From: Micavibrio sp. UBA2638
GTDB taxonomy: Bacteria > Pseudomonadota > Alphaproteobacteria > Micavibrionales > Micavibrionaceae
Reading direction: 5' to 3'
Assembly (NCBI GenBank): GCA_002359735.1
Contig: DENS01000005.1
Span: 32,760-96,759, forward strand
Length of the DNA stretch: 64,000 nucleotides
Below the pieces are notes generated by a model. It did no database searches. It saw only the letters and a list, made by a program, of their open reading frames with translations, and was not told where the DNA came from. The position numbers were made by a program, and so were the translations under genes. Every line of letters starts with the position of its first letter. The first letter of the stretch is position 1. This document shows, in pieces, positions 45,183 through 54,882 of this stretch.

Positions 45183-46352
45183 TTAAGAGGTTTTATCAAA
45201 ATCTGAAATAACAAATTTTGTGATGGTTGAGCCTTTTAATCCAATGGCCAGTTCACCATTTTTAATGGCAAGGGCGTCGTTGCCAAAGACTTCGGCGCGC
45301 CACCCTTTCAGAGGGGCGGCGTCAGGGGAATCTTCTGATGCAATGACCTCCAAATCATCGGAACTTGCGATCAGTTTGGGCGCAACGCCGCATTCGGCAG
45401 ATTGTATTTTCAACAGCATTTTCAGGATGTCGACCCGCGCCATAACAGACGGGGAGAGCGGCTTTTTCTTTATAAGCTCGGGGCATTCATTTTTAGGCGT
45501 TTTTAGTCCTTTTTCAATGAGCTTTAAGAGCCTTTCACCTTTATGCCCTTTTGAAAATTCCCCGGGAAGATTGCGAATTTTGGATAGTCCTTTTAAATCT
45601 CGCGGGGCCTGCGAAGCCATGTCGGCCAACGTATCATCGCGCATAACCCAGCTGCGCGGGATATCTTTGGTTTGCGCGCGTTCTTCACGCCATGCGGCAA
45701 TTTCCCGTAGGACGGCGAGATTTTTTGGTTTCGGTGATCGTATTTTTACCTTCTTCCACATATCGCGCGGGTTGTTTTCATAGGTGGCGGGGGCGGCCAG
45801 AATTTCTTCTTCTTCAAATACCCAGGACGTGCGCCCCTTTTCCTCCAGCTGGTCTTTTAACCTGATATAAACATCACACAGATGGGTAACATCGCCTAGC
45901 GCATAATTGACCTGTTTTTCACTTAAGGGACGGTTTGACCAATCGGTGTATTGTGAGCTTTTATCAATTGTGCCGCCGGATACGCTGCGAACAAGATTTT
46001 CGTATCCTACGCTGTCGCCATACCCCAGAACCATTGCCGCAATTTGTGTGTCGAAAAAAGGATCGACGACCTTGCCGGTCATGTTAAAGAAAATTTCCAG
46101 ATCCTGACGGGCCGCATGAAACACTTTTAGTACATTTTTGTTTGATAGCAGATCAAAGAGCGGTTCAAGGTCAATGCCATCGGCTAGAGGGTCTACCGCG
46201 ACGGCATTCTTGTGCGGGTCGCTTAGCTGTATCAGGCACAGCTTGGGATAATAGGTTTTTTCGCGCAGAAATTCGGTGTCGATGGTAATGAAAGGATGCC
46301 GCGATAGCTCCTTACAGATTTGCTTGAGTTCATCTTGTTTTGTTATGACCAT
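45183..46352 (-). CDS. rnd: ribonuclease D
   Basis: The 389-residue 3'-5' exoribonuclease matures tRNA 3' ends. The DEDD exonuclease domain covers residues 1-170: FITIDTEFLREKTYYPKLCL, PFFDTQIAAMVLGYGDSVGY and YALGDVTHLCDVY. The HRDC domain follows at about 205-290 (AAWREERAQTKDIPRSWVM). Gene order rnd-aspS (divergent) is common in alphaproteobacteria. Confidence 0.95.
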   Translation of the reverse strand: MVITKQDELKQICKELSRHPFITIDTEFLREKTYYPKLCLIQLSDPHKNAVAVDPLADGIDLEPLFDLLSNKNVLKVFHAARQDLEIFFNMTGKVVDPFFDTQIAAMVLGYGDSVGYENLVRSVSGGTIDKSSQYTDWSNRPLSEKQVNYALGDVTHLCDVYIRLKDQLEEKGRTSWVFEEEEILAAPATYENNPRDMWKKVKIRSPKPKNLAVLREIAAWREERAQTKDIPRSWVMRDDTLADMASQAPRDLKGLSKIRNLPGEFSKGHKGERLLKLIEKGLKTPKNECPELIKKKPLSPSVMARVDILKMLLKIQSAECGVAPKLIASSDDLEVIASEDSPDAAPLKGWRAEVFGNDALAIKNGELAIGLKGSTITKFVISDFDKTS

Positions 46353-46477
46353 GCCCCCTATTAAACAATATATTGACGAAATACCAATAAAAAAATGAAA
46401 AACCCTTTGCGTCGGCGCGGTTTTGGCTATAAAAATTCAAGCTGAAAGCCATTTTAAGAGTAAAATAAAGGGATAAT

Positions 46478-48301
46478 ATGCATCAGTTTCGTACACATAC
46501 ATGTGCCGCACTTCGTAAAAGCGATGAAGGAAGCGAGGTTCGCCTGTCCGGTTGGATACACAAAATCCGTGATCATGGCGGTGTTTTGTTTATCGATCTG
46601 CGCGATACCTATGGGTTGACCCAATGTGTGATAGAGGAGGGCTCGCCCTTATTGGCAGAGGTTGAAAAGTGGCGCAATGAAAGTGTCATAACCATTACTG
46701 GTAAGGTAATTGCCCGTAGCGCCGAAACGGTGAATACCAAAATGCCAACCGGGGAAATTGAGGTGCAGATTGAACAGGCCGAATTACAATCGGCCGCCGA
46801 TGTAATCCCGTTCCAGATTGCAGATGAAGATCAGGCCGGGGAAGAAATACGGCTAAAGTATCGTTATCTGGACTTGCGCCGTGAAAAAATGCAGAAAAAC
46901 ATTCGTTTGCGTAATGGGGTAATCTCATCAATGCGCCGTCGCATGACGGAACAAAATTTTCAGGAATTCCAGACACCAATTCTGACAGCATCATCACCGG
47001 AAGGGGCGCGGGATTATCTGGTGCCGTCCCGTTTGCACCCCGGTAAATTCTATGCGCTGCCTCAGGCGCCGCAACAGTTCAAACAGCTTTTGATGATGTC
47101 CGGTTTTGACCGGTATTTCCAGATCGCGCCATGTTTTCGTGATGAAGACGGACGCGCGGACCGTTTGGCCGAGTTTTACCAGCTGGATGTGGAAATGAGC
47201 TTTGTTACGCAGGATGACGTATTCAATACGATACAGCCTGTAATTGAAGGTGTTTTTGAAGAGTTCTCTGATTTTACCGGGGAAAAACGCCAAGTGCAGT
47301 GGATGCCTTCCATTCCGTATAAGGAGGCTATGTTGAAATATGGCTCTGATAAGCCGGATTTGCGCAACCCTCTTGAGATTGTCGATGTGACCCGTGTCTT
47401 TGCCCGTGATGATGTTGAGTTCAAGGCGTTTAAAGGTGTCATCGCCAAGGGCGGCGTGGTGCGGGCCATCCGCGCACCAAAAGTTTCCGATCAGCCGCGC
47501 AGCTTTTTTGATAAATTAAATAGCTGGGCCCAAGGTGAAGGCGCTCCTGGTTTGGGGTATGTTTTATTTGAAGGCGGCGAAGGCAAGGGGCCGATCGCCA
47601 AGTTTATACCGGATGCAGCGCAGCAGCAAATCCGTGATATTGCAGATTGTGAGGATGGGGATGCGATCTTCTTTGTTTGTAATCAGGAGGGGCCGGCCGC
47701 GAATTTTGCAGGCAAAGCCCGTGACGCCATTTGTAGCGCTTTGCCCGAAGGTCATGACGCGGAACGCGAAAGCGGCGTCTATAAATTCTGCTGGATTGTT
47801 GATTTCCCTATGTATGAATTTGATGAAAAAGCTCAAAAGATTGATTTCTCGCACAATCCTTTTTCTATGCCGCAAGGTGGAATGGGGGATCTGGACAATA
47901 AAGACCCACTGGATGTTTATGCATTCCAATATGATTGTGTTTGTAATGGTTTTGAATTGGCCTCTGGTGCCATTCGGAACCATAAACCGGAAATCATGGA
48001 AAAAGCCTTTGGTATTGCCGGTTACGATAAATCTGTTTTGGAAGACAAGTTCGGCGGTATGTTGAACGCGATGCGCTACGGCGCGCCGCCGCATGGCGGT
48101 TTGGCATTCGGGGTGGATCGTATCATTATGCTGTTGGCCGATGAGCCGAATTTGCGCGAGGTTTATGCTTTTGTGATGAACGGGCAATACGAAGATCAAA
48201 TGATGAAGGCGCCGAATGATGTCGATCCAGAACATTTAAGAGATTTGCATATCAAGCTCAGTCTTCCCAAGCAGAAAATAAACGACAGCGAGGCGGCTTA
48301 A
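46478..48301 (+). CDS. aspS: aspartyl-tRNA synthetase
   Basis: The 607-residue class IIb synthetase has an OB-fold anticodon domain (LSGWIHKIRDHGGVLFIDLRD). Then come motif 2 (CFRDEDGRADRLAEFYQLD), the bacterial GAD insertion (about 300-420) and motif 3 (GGLAFGVDRIIMLL). The bacterial-type insertion leaves open whether it also charges tRNA-Asn. A -10-like TATAAA lies at 46428 upstream. The transcript ends at a hairpin at 48351. Confidence 0.97.
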   Translation: MHQFRTHTCAALRKSDEGSEVRLSGWIHKIRDHGGVLFIDLRDTYGLTQCVIEEGSPLLAEVEKWRNESVITITGKVIARSAETVNTKMPTGEIEVQIEQAELQSAADVIPFQIADEDQAGEEIRLKYRYLDLRREKMQKNIRLRNGVISSMRRRMTEQNFQEFQTPILTASSPEGARDYLVPSRLHPGKFYALPQAPQQFKQLLMMSGFDRYFQIAPCFRDEDGRADRLAEFYQLDVEMSFVTQDDVFNTIQPVIEGVFEEFSDFTGEKRQVQWMPSIPYKEAMLKYGSDKPDLRNPLEIVDVTRVFARDDVEFKAFKGVIAKGGVVRAIRAPKVSDQPRSFFDKLNSWAQGEGAPGLGYVLFEGGEGKGPIAKFIPDAAQQQIRDIADCEDGDAIFFVCNQEGPAANFAGKARDAICSALPEGHDAERESGVYKFCWIVDFPMYEFDEKAQKIDFSHNPFSMPQGGMGDLDNKDPLDVYAFQYDCVCNGFELASGAIRNHKPEIMEKAFGIAGYDKSVLEDKFGGMLNAMRYGAPPHGGLAFGVDRIIMLLADEPNLREVYAFVMNGQYEDQMMKAPNDVDPEHLRDLHIKLSLPKQKINDSEAA

Positions 48302-48350
48302 AGCTGTTTTGCCGGTTTTAGCTCGTTGCGGCAGATACAAAAGGTTTCAT

Positions 48351-48379
48351 AAAAGCGGGGGTGAATTCTCCGCTTTTTT
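48351..48379 (+). terminator. terminator of aspS
   Basis: AAAAGCGG / CCGCTTTT stem with an 11-base loop and six T, 50 bases after the stop. Confidence 0.8.
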
Positions 48380-48413
48380 AATGGTTCGCGCGGATCAAGT
48401 TTATTCCAGATAT

Positions 48414-48464
48414 AGAAAAACCCGGCTTGCTATGATTGGAGATCAGGGGTAGCAGAGGCCGGGC
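48414..48464 (-). terminator. terminator of the 104-residue gene
   Basis: On the minus strand CCCGGC ... CTGCTA, a 17-base loop, TAGCA ... GCCGGG, then TTTTTC. It is a two-part stem ending the gene at 48535. It faces the aspS terminator. Confidence 0.65.
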
Positions 48465-48534
48465 TTTCAGGGTTCGTCTGTCTAAGGGTCGGTTAGGGTC
48501 GGGATGGGAAGACAGACTAGGGGTAACTTTTGTT

Positions 48535-48849
48535 CTATACCATGTCTTTCATTTGTTCGCGTAAGCGGGCTAGCAGGCTTTTAAACAGGCTGGAATTGCG
48601 TATTGCCTCTTTATCGTAAGTAAGATCTAAATCTAGCGTGTTGGTATTTTTTACCTTTATTTTCATTTGCGTATTGGCCGCATGGTCTTCTAGTACATCG
48701 AAAATATCATACCCGCCGTCTAAAAAATTCTGCATACGCGTCAGCTCGATACCGTCTTTTTTCTGATTGTATTTGTTGCTAATGGATTTGGTATCTGTAA
48801 TACGTGCTTTCCATTTTAGCTGCTTATCTTGCAGTGTATCTGTTGTCAT
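48535..48849 (-). CDS. 104-residue soluble protein, unknown
   Basis: A small charged protein (MTTDTLQDKQLKWKARITDT) with an internal LDGGYDIFDVLEDHAANTQM and a C-terminal helix SLFKSLLARLREQMKDMV. No signal, membrane segment or known motif. It is an isolated minus-strand gene with its own terminator and a possible promoter (TTGGCA-N18-GATTAT) upstream near 48890-48919. Confidence 0.6.
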   Translation of the reverse strand: MTTDTLQDKQLKWKARITDTKSISNKYNQKKDGIELTRMQNFLDGGYDIFDVLEDHAANTQMKIKVKNTNTLDLDLTYDKEAIRNSSLFKSLLARLREQMKDMV

Positions 48850-49184
48850 ATCTGGCTACCCTTAAATTTTACTCAGTTTGTTGGTTTCATAATCTGGGTA
48901 ATGCGATTGCCGTGCCAAAATTATTTATTATTTTATATCAGTGACTTAAGTTGGATTTGTTGATGGGGGTTTTGAGTTTTACTCCGTATGGTCGCGGCAA
49001 AATAGTCGATAAAACAGAAAAAATTACCTAGTGAGGCTGGGCATTGTTTTCCCAGGTGAGCGGGTTTCGATGATGATGGTCTGTTTTTTGTCTTTTCTTT
49101 TTGATTGTAATGCCTTCCCGCGAGCGATGCTTTCCGTTATTATAGGGAGGTAAACAGATCTCAAGGATAGGGTAGACGTTTTTT
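48850..49184. other. intergenic region between divergent genes
   Basis: About 335 bases separate the 104-residue gene (minus) from eipB (plus). The left part is A+T-rich and holds the possible minus-strand promoter near 48890-48919. The right part has a purine run AGGGAGG at 49146 and AAGGATAGGG at 49162, the latter near the eipB start. No coding frame, RNA gene or hairpin terminator was seen. Confidence 0.5.
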
Positions 49185-50108
49185 ATGGCTCGCCATGGTA
49201 GCAAGATATTTTTTGTTGTATGTGCATTAATTGCGCTGGCCTTGACGTTATTTGTCTCAAAAGGTGCTTCGCAGATCGTTAAAACGGTTGAGCGTGGTAT
49301 CGCGAGTAAAGAGCAGCCCGTCGATCCAGCCATCCGGGCGGGGATGTTGCCGCATAAAGCCCTGTATGAAATCAGGTTATCGGGTAAGAAAAGCGGAACG
49401 CAGATTGTTAATATTGCCGGGCAGATGATGTATGAATGGGAAACCGGCTGTGAAGGGTGGACAACCAATCACAAATTTAACCTGTTGTATGAGTATGCCG
49501 ATGCGGCACCTATGCGCGTGACCAGTGATTTTTCAACCTATGAGCCCTTTGATGGCCAAACCTTGAACTTTAATGCCCAGCGTAGACGCGGCGGTGAGAT
49601 TTTTGAGGAAATAAGGGGGTACGCGGCTTTAAATGATGACGGTGCCGGTCATGTCGATTTTCGCATTCCTGATGATCTAACGTATGATTTGCCCGTGGGA
49701 ACTTTGTTCCCCATGCAGCATACACTCGCCGTTTTGAAAAATATTCGTGATGGCAAGCGATTCTTTAATGCGGTCATATTTGATGGCAGTGACCAGGATG
49801 GCCCTGTCGAGATCAATGCCTTTATTGGTGAGGCGGTGAACGCTGCCGAAATTGTAAAGCAGGACGATAAAATTGATTCTGAATTATTAGGGGCACAAGC
49901 CTATAATGTGCAGCTGGCTTTCTTTCCATTGGCCAAAAAAGAAGCCTATGCGGAATATGAAATGGAACTGGTTTTTCATGAAAACGGAATTATCAGCGAT
50001 ATGAGTGTTGATTATCAAGATTTTGCTGTTACGCAGAAACTGGTGGCGCTGGAGGCGATGCCTGCAAAAAACACGTGTCCAAATGACCAGCGTGCGCAGC
50101 AAGATTGA
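49185..50108 (+). CDS. EipB-family (DUF1849) periplasmic envelope protein
   Basis: The 307-residue product has an N-terminal membrane/signal segment (residues 8-25). The DUF1849 pattern follows: LPHKALYEIRLSG, QMMYEWETGCEGW, FSTYEPFDGQTLNF, then LPVGTLFPMQHTLAVL and AVIFDGSDQDGPVEI. In Brucella, EipB is a periplasmic beta-spiral protein needed for envelope integrity. It holds a disulfide between two conserved cysteines, likely C89 and C298 here. It is followed by divK after a 91-base gap. Confidence 0.85.
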   Translation: MARHGSKIFFVVCALIALALTLFVSKGASQIVKTVERGIASKEQPVDPAIRAGMLPHKALYEIRLSGKKSGTQIVNIAGQMMYEWETGCEGWTTNHKFNLLYEYADAAPMRVTSDFSTYEPFDGQTLNFNAQRRRGGEIFEEIRGYAALNDDGAGHVDFRIPDDLTYDLPVGTLFPMQHTLAVLKNIRDGKRFFNAVIFDGSDQDGPVEINAFIGEAVNAAEIVKQDDKIDSELLGAQAYNVQLAFFPLAKKEAYAEYEMELVFHENGIISDMSVDYQDFAVTQKLVALEAMPAKNTCPNDQRAQQD

Positions 50109-50164
50109 GGGGGAATAAGAATTATTCCTGATTTTAAAGATTTGGAAAGGGTATGCCTCTATTG

Positions 50165-50185
50165 TTTAAGAGGGGCTTTAAGAGG
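50165..50185 (+). repeat. 9-bp direct repeat upstream of divK
   Basis: TTTAAGAGG occurs twice with a 3-base gap (12-base period), 15 bases before the divK start. It resembles but does not match the CtrA box (TTAA-N7-TTAA; here N8). Confidence 0.35.
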
Positions 50186-50199
50186 AACGGAGTTCGGAA

Positions 50200-50589
50200 T
50201 TGGAAAATAGCAAAGTATTGATTGTCGAAGACAATGAGTTGAATATGAAACTGTTTCATGACCTTCTTGAGGCGCATGGCGTTGATACCGTTGAGACTCG
50301 TGATGGTAAAGAGGTTCTGGAACTAGCCAGGGAGCATAAGCCGGACCTTATTCTTATGGATATACAGTTGCCGGAAATTTCCGGGCTGGATGTGACCAAA
50401 AATCTGAAGGCAGATGATGAATTAAAAGATATTCCCGTGATTGCCGTAACGGCCTTTGCAATGAAGGGGGATGAACAAAAAATACGGGAAGGCGGGTGCG
50501 AGGATTATATTTCCAAGCCGATATCGGTTACGCATTTCCTTGAGGTCATTCAAAAATATATTCACACCAATGCCCTGAAAACAGGGTGA
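50200..50589 (+). CDS. divK: single-domain response regulator DivK
   Basis: The 129-residue protein is a stand-alone receiver with D11, phospho-acceptor D54 (LILMDIQLPEISGLD) and ISKPIS lysine. Sequence and the neighbouring pleD identify DivK. In Caulobacter it relays polar kinase signals (PleC/DivJ) to DivL-CckA-CtrA to time division. The start is TTG at 50200 behind CGGAG; the next in-frame ATG falls inside the fold, so TTG is used. Confidence 0.93.
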   Translation: MENSKVLIVEDNELNMKLFHDLLEAHGVDTVETRDGKEVLELAREHKPDLILMDIQLPEISGLDVTKNLKADDELKDIPVIAVTAFAMKGDEQKIREGGCEDYISKPISVTHFLEVIQKYIHTNALKTG

Positions 50590-50623
50590 TATAAGAATAA
50601 GCAGGATTGAGGGGAAAATATAA

Positions 50624-52060
50624 ATGTCGGCGCGTGTCCTTGTAGTTGATGACATCCTACCCAATGTAAAGTTGTTGGAAGCCAAGCTGACCAACGAATA
50701 TTATGACGTGCTTACGGCAACAAGCGGCGCAGAGGCCATAGAAAAAATTGAACATGAAAAGCCCGATATTGTGTTGCTGGATGTTATGATGCCCGGCATG
50801 GATGGTTTTGAGGTCTGTAGCCATATAAAAAATAATCCACTTTGTGCGCATATTCCCATTGTGATGGTGACGGCGCTGACGGATGTTGCCGATAAGGTGC
50901 GCGGGTTAGAAGCGGGAGCCGATGATTTTCTGAGTAAGCCGATTAATGATGTGGCCCTGATGTCACGCGTGCGTTCACTTGTGCGTTTGAAAATGGCGCT
51001 GGATGAATGGCGCATTCGTGAAAATACGGCCAATCAGCTGGGCGTGGTTGAGGAAACGTCTCATGTTATGTCCGAATCCGTGGAAAAGGCCAATATTTTG
51101 TTGATCGAAGATCGCAGCTTTGAGGCGCAGAAAATTGAGCAAACCCTGGAAACCGACAGTCACCACATTGTGGTCAAGGATTCTGGTGTCCAGGCGATGG
51201 GGGAAATCGCCAAACAAGACTTTGATGTGATTATCGTGAGCATCAATCTGGAACATGAGGATGGCTTGCGCCTTTGTTCGCATTTGCGGTCGAATGAACG
51301 CACACGCATGGTGCCGATCATTATGATCGGTGAAGATCAGGATATGAAAAAAATTGCCCATGGTCTTGAGATCGGAGCCCATGATTACATTTTACGGCCA
51401 TTAGAACGTAATGAGCTGTTGGCGCGGGTCAGAACGCAAGTTCGCCGTAAACGCTTCCAGGACCGGTTGCGCGCAACTTACGAGATCAGCCTTTCAATGG
51501 CTTTGACCGATGGTCTGACGGGGCTTTATAACCGCCGCTATCTGCAAGTGCATTTGCAAAAAGTTTTAACCAAAAACCGCGAAAGCAATAAAAGAACCGC
51601 CGTCTTAATGATTGATATCGATCATTTCAAAAGCGTAAATGACACGTATGGCCATGATGTCGGGGATCAGATATTGAAAGTATTTGCCCAACGGTTACGG
51701 GATAATTTGCGCAGTTTTGATCTGGTTGCCCGTATGGGCGGAGAGGAATTTGTGGTCGTTTTGCCGGAAGTGTCCGAAGACAGGCCGTATATGGTGTCTG
51801 AACGTTTGCGGATGGCCATTTGTAATGAGCCCATACCCTGTAATACCCCTGAAGGGCATCTGACCGTTACAACATCTATTGGCGGCGCAATTATAAAGCC
51901 CGATGATGATGACACGACAGAATCCGCGCTAAAGCGCGCGGATGTGTGTTTGTACAAAGCCAAAAAGGATTTAGGGCGTAATTGCAGTGTATTTGAAGAT
52001 ATTGGTAAATTAGATCCCGCTCAATATCAACCGCGGGGCCGTCCTGAGCTGGAAGAGTGA
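50624..52060 (+). CDS. pleD: diguanylate cyclase response regulator PleD
   Basis: The 478-residue protein has REC1 (1-120) with phospho-acceptor D53 and a second, degenerate receiver (about 155-280) whose acceptor position reads VSINLEHED. A GGDEF domain (about 310-460) has active-site GGEEF at 372-376 and the inhibitory I-site R363-x-x-D366. It makes cyclic di-GMP upon phosphorylation, acting at the stalked or differentiating pole in Caulobacter. It lies 34 bases after divK in one operon. Confidence 0.95.
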   Translation: MSARVLVVDDILPNVKLLEAKLTNEYYDVLTATSGAEAIEKIEHEKPDIVLLDVMMPGMDGFEVCSHIKNNPLCAHIPIVMVTALTDVADKVRGLEAGADDFLSKPINDVALMSRVRSLVRLKMALDEWRIRENTANQLGVVEETSHVMSESVEKANILLIEDRSFEAQKIEQTLETDSHHIVVKDSGVQAMGEIAKQDFDVIIVSINLEHEDGLRLCSHLRSNERTRMVPIIMIGEDQDMKKIAHGLEIGAHDYILRPLERNELLARVRTQVRRKRFQDRLRATYEISLSMALTDGLTGLYNRRYLQVHLQKVLTKNRESNKRTAVLMIDIDHFKSVNDTYGHDVGDQILKVFAQRLRDNLRSFDLVARMGGEEFVVVLPEVSEDRPYMVSERLRMAICNEPIPCNTPEGHLTVTTSIGGAIIKPDDDDTTESALKRADVCLYKAKKDLGRNCSVFEDIGKLDPAQYQPRGRPELEE

Positions 52061-52153
52061 TGGGGTTTTATAATTTACAGACATAATCCATGCGATGCCA
52101 GGCAGGGGCTTTAATGATAACTACCGGTGGCCGTTATAAATCACAGACATAAA

Positions 52154-52182
52154 AAAAGCGCCGTTATAAGGCGCTTTTGTTG
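52154..52182. terminator. bidirectional terminator between pleD and rpmG
   Basis: AAAAGCGCC / GGCGCTTTT with a 7-base loop, flanked by A and T runs. Upstream, TTATAATTTACAGACATAA (52069) recurs imperfectly at 52134. Confidence 0.82.
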
Positions 52183-52206
52183 TTTTGACCGTGGCCGATG
52201 AAAAAC

Positions 52207-52410
52207 TTAGTTTTTCTTGGATGGTGGCATTTTCTTCTCAACGAACCAGACATGCGCGCCGCGCTTTCCAGTTTCTTCATTGGTTGCCCATGGGTCATAT
52301 TTTTTCTTACGGATTTTGTATTCCGCGCGTGTGCTGCGTGTTGCGTAATAGCGGTACCCTGTACCTGCTTCGCTTTCCAATCTTACTTTTACATTTGTGG
52401 ACTTTGCCAT
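52207..52410 (-). CDS. rpmG: large-subunit ribosomal protein L33
   Basis: The 67-residue protein shows the L33 pattern: VKVRLESEAGTGYRYYATRS, then KKKYDPWA and a final HVWFVEKK. Compared with the usual 55 residues it has an extended segment (TNEETGKRG) and tail (MPPSKKN). It has no cysteines, so it is the zinc-free form. Position next to rnr is the normal alphaproteobacterial context and supports the call. Confidence 0.8.
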   Translation of the reverse strand: MAKSTNVKVRLESEAGTGYRYYATRSTRAEYKIRKKKYDPWATNEETGKRGAHVWFVEKKMPPSKKN

Positions 52411-52487
52411 CTCTACTCTCCAATATTCCTTAGAAGTGATGCTTTATGCGTGATTATTGCCTGGTTGTCAAGAATTTCTTGCGATTT

Positions 52488-54833
52488 TTATTCTTTGTTT
52501 TTCTTTTTACGCTTGTGTTTTGGCGTTGTCTTTTTTCTGGCCTTTTTGTGTACGGCTTTTACTTGTTTACGATCGCCGGGATCGGCCTTTGGGCCTTTGC
52601 GGGGCGATGGTTTTCGGGAGGAACGTTTCCCCGGCCCTGCGCGCCCTGATCCGCTGTTTCTGTTCGGGGCTTCCATACCCGGTATATCGGCGCCATTTCT
52701 CAGGCTATCTTCGCTCAATTCCAATACTGTCGATCCGGTTAAGCCATCGGCCTCTTTTAGTTTTACCGTAACTTCACCGCCCAAACGAAAAACGATTTTC
52801 TTGCGCCGTCCGATTAGAGCGTGGGCGTGTTCATCATGCACATAGAAATCATTGCTCAGTGATTTCATGGGCACCAGACCGTCTGCCCCACTTTCATGTA
52901 AGGTAACAAATAGACCAAAACGGGTAACGCCGGATATGCGCCCGGCAAATTCGGCTCCGATTTTTTCGGATAAATAAGCGGCGGTAAAACGGTCTGTGGC
53001 GTTACGCTCGGCTTCCATTGAGGCGCGTTCAGTGCCTGAAATATGGGCGCAAATGCCATCCAATGCGGCTTCTTCGGCATCACTTAGACCACCTTCGCCA
53101 AGCCCATAGGCGCTGACCAGAGACCGGTGTACAAGTAAATCGGCGTAGCGGCGAATGGGGGATGTAAAGTGGCCGTATTTCTCTAGGGCCAAACCGAAAT
53201 GACCAATATTTTCGGAGGAATAGACAGCCTGGCTTTGGGTACGCAAGATAACTTGTGAAATTAAATGTGAATATGGCATGTCGCTGGCCTTTGCCAGAAT
53301 ATGATTTAACTTGGCCGGTTGGATATTTTCGGCTTTGGGCAGGGATAGGCGGAAGCTCTCCAGAAATTCGCGGGCGCTCTCCAGCTTGTCCATAGAAGGT
53401 TTATCGTGAACGCGATATACGCAAGGGGCGCGCTTGTTTTCAAGCGCTTGCGCCGCCGCGACATTGGCCAGTATCATAAATTCTTCGATTAATTTATGGG
53501 CATCCAGACGAATGCGCTGCTTCACACCGTTCATGTTGCCGTTTTCATCAATTAAAATTTGACGCTCGGGCAAATCCAGATCAAGCGCGCCGCGTTTCCT
53601 GCGCGCCTTGTCCAGTACCTCGAAAACTTCGTAAAGCGGGGTGATGATTGTATCAACCAGCCCTTCTGTTTTATCATCGGTAACGCCGTCATGGGCGGCC
53701 TGTACTTGTTCATAGATTAACCGCGCATGTGAACGGATTAAGGCGCGTACGAATTTATGTTTAACCAGCTTGCCGTTTTTATCAATCCACATATGCGCGG
53801 CAAGCGCGGCGCGGTCTTCATTAGGGCGCAGCGAGCATAAATCATTGGAAAGAGCTTCCGGTAGCATGGGGACAACGCGGTCAGGAAAATAGGTTGAATT
53901 GCCGCGTCTTTGTGCCTCAACATCCAATGGTTTACCTGCGCGCACATAATAAGAAACATCGGCAATGGCAACTATTAGGTGAAAGCCGTCTTCACCGCCC
54001 GGAACTTGGCAAGGTTCGGCATAAACTGCATCATCAAAATCACGCGCATCGGCCCCGTCAATGGTTACCAGCGGGATCGATCTTAAATCCTGGCGTTTGC
54101 CCAGCGGCGGCACTGTCATGCCCTTGGTTTCCTGTAATGCGCTGTCAGGGAATTTTTCATGCAAACCGGATTCGTATAGGCTAATCAGGCTGATGGCTTT
54201 TGGGTCACCGCGGCGGCCCAGAACTTCGGTAATGCGAACGGTTTTGTGTTTCAGGCCGCGTGTTGGCTGAACTTCACCAATGGCCAGATCACCATCCTGC
54301 GCATCGCCTTCATCGCCAAATGAAATACTAAAATCGTATTTTGCGCGTTTATCCGCTGGCTGAAGAATAAAGCCTTTTTTGGTTTCGCGAACCAAGCCAA
54401 GAATGCGCCCTTTTTCTTCATCAATGCGGCGAATCGTGCGCGCTTCATAGGCGCTGTCGGTGACGCGGGTCAGACTGGCCAGAACGCGGGCACCGATGCC
54501 AAGGGCCGGGTGGCCTTTCTTCTCCGGCATCATCTCTATACGCGGCTGGCTGCCCTGGCTTTCTTCGTCCCATTCGGTCAGCTTGGCAAAGACATCGCCG
54601 TCAATATCAATATCGGTGACTTCCACCACGGCCACGGCAGGCAGGCCCTCAGGGATCGTATAAACGCCGCCAGCCTGTTTGATAATGGATTCGTCCTTTT
54701 CCAGTTTTTTCAGGATTTGCTTTAACGCCACGCGGCGATCTCCGCCCTTAATACCAAAGGCGCGGGCGATGTCACGCTTGGTTACGGGGGTGGGCGTGGT
54801 TTTGATAAAGTCGAGTATGTCTTGCGGATTCAT
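52488..54833 (-). CDS. rnr: ribonuclease R
   Basis: The 781-residue processive 3'-5' exoribonuclease degrades structured RNA. It has an N-terminal winged helix, cold-shock domains, an RNB catalytic domain with Asp cluster DGADARDFDDAVYA near residue 265, and an S1 domain (about 630-715; GRISGVTRFGLFVTL). A very basic tail follows (RSSRKPSPRKGPK ... KHKRKKKNKE) that assists duplex unwinding in the family. It lies between topA and rpmG on the same strand. Confidence 0.96.
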   Translation of the reverse strand: MNPQDILDFIKTTPTPVTKRDIARAFGIKGGDRRVALKQILKKLEKDESIIKQAGGVYTIPEGLPAVAVVEVTDIDIDGDVFAKLTEWDEESQGSQPRIEMMPEKKGHPALGIGARVLASLTRVTDSAYEARTIRRIDEEKGRILGLVRETKKGFILQPADKRAKYDFSISFGDEGDAQDGDLAIGEVQPTRGLKHKTVRITEVLGRRGDPKAISLISLYESGLHEKFPDSALQETKGMTVPPLGKRQDLRSIPLVTIDGADARDFDDAVYAEPCQVPGGEDGFHLIVAIADVSYYVRAGKPLDVEAQRRGNSTYFPDRVVPMLPEALSNDLCSLRPNEDRAALAAHMWIDKNGKLVKHKFVRALIRSHARLIYEQVQAAHDGVTDDKTEGLVDTIITPLYEVFEVLDKARRKRGALDLDLPERQILIDENGNMNGVKQRIRLDAHKLIEEFMILANVAAAQALENKRAPCVYRVHDKPSMDKLESAREFLESFRLSLPKAENIQPAKLNHILAKASDMPYSHLISQVILRTQSQAVYSSENIGHFGLALEKYGHFTSPIRRYADLLVHRSLVSAYGLGEGGLSDAEEAALDGICAHISGTERASMEAERNATDRFTAAYLSEKIGAEFAGRISGVTRFGLFVTLHESGADGLVPMKSLSNDFYVHDEHAHALIGRRKKIVFRLGGEVTVKLKEADGLTGSTVLELSEDSLRNGADIPGMEAPNRNSGSGRAGPGKRSSRKPSPRKGPKADPGDRKQVKAVHKKARKKTTPKHKRKKKNKE

Positions 54834-54882
54834 AATACTATATTACATGGTCACACCGCCAAGCGATAGCAAGGAAATAAAC

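Noticed and set aside
45220..45783. 187-codon plus-strand frame
   Set aside because: Antisense to rnd, whose catalytic and HRDC motifs are clear.
47564..48235. 223-codon minus-strand frame
   Set aside because: Antisense to aspS motif regions; no start signal and no family.
52198..52845. 215-codon plus-strand frame
   Set aside because: It runs antisense through rpmG and the basic 3' tail of rnr, has low-complexity Phe/Cys-rich content and no ribosome binding site.
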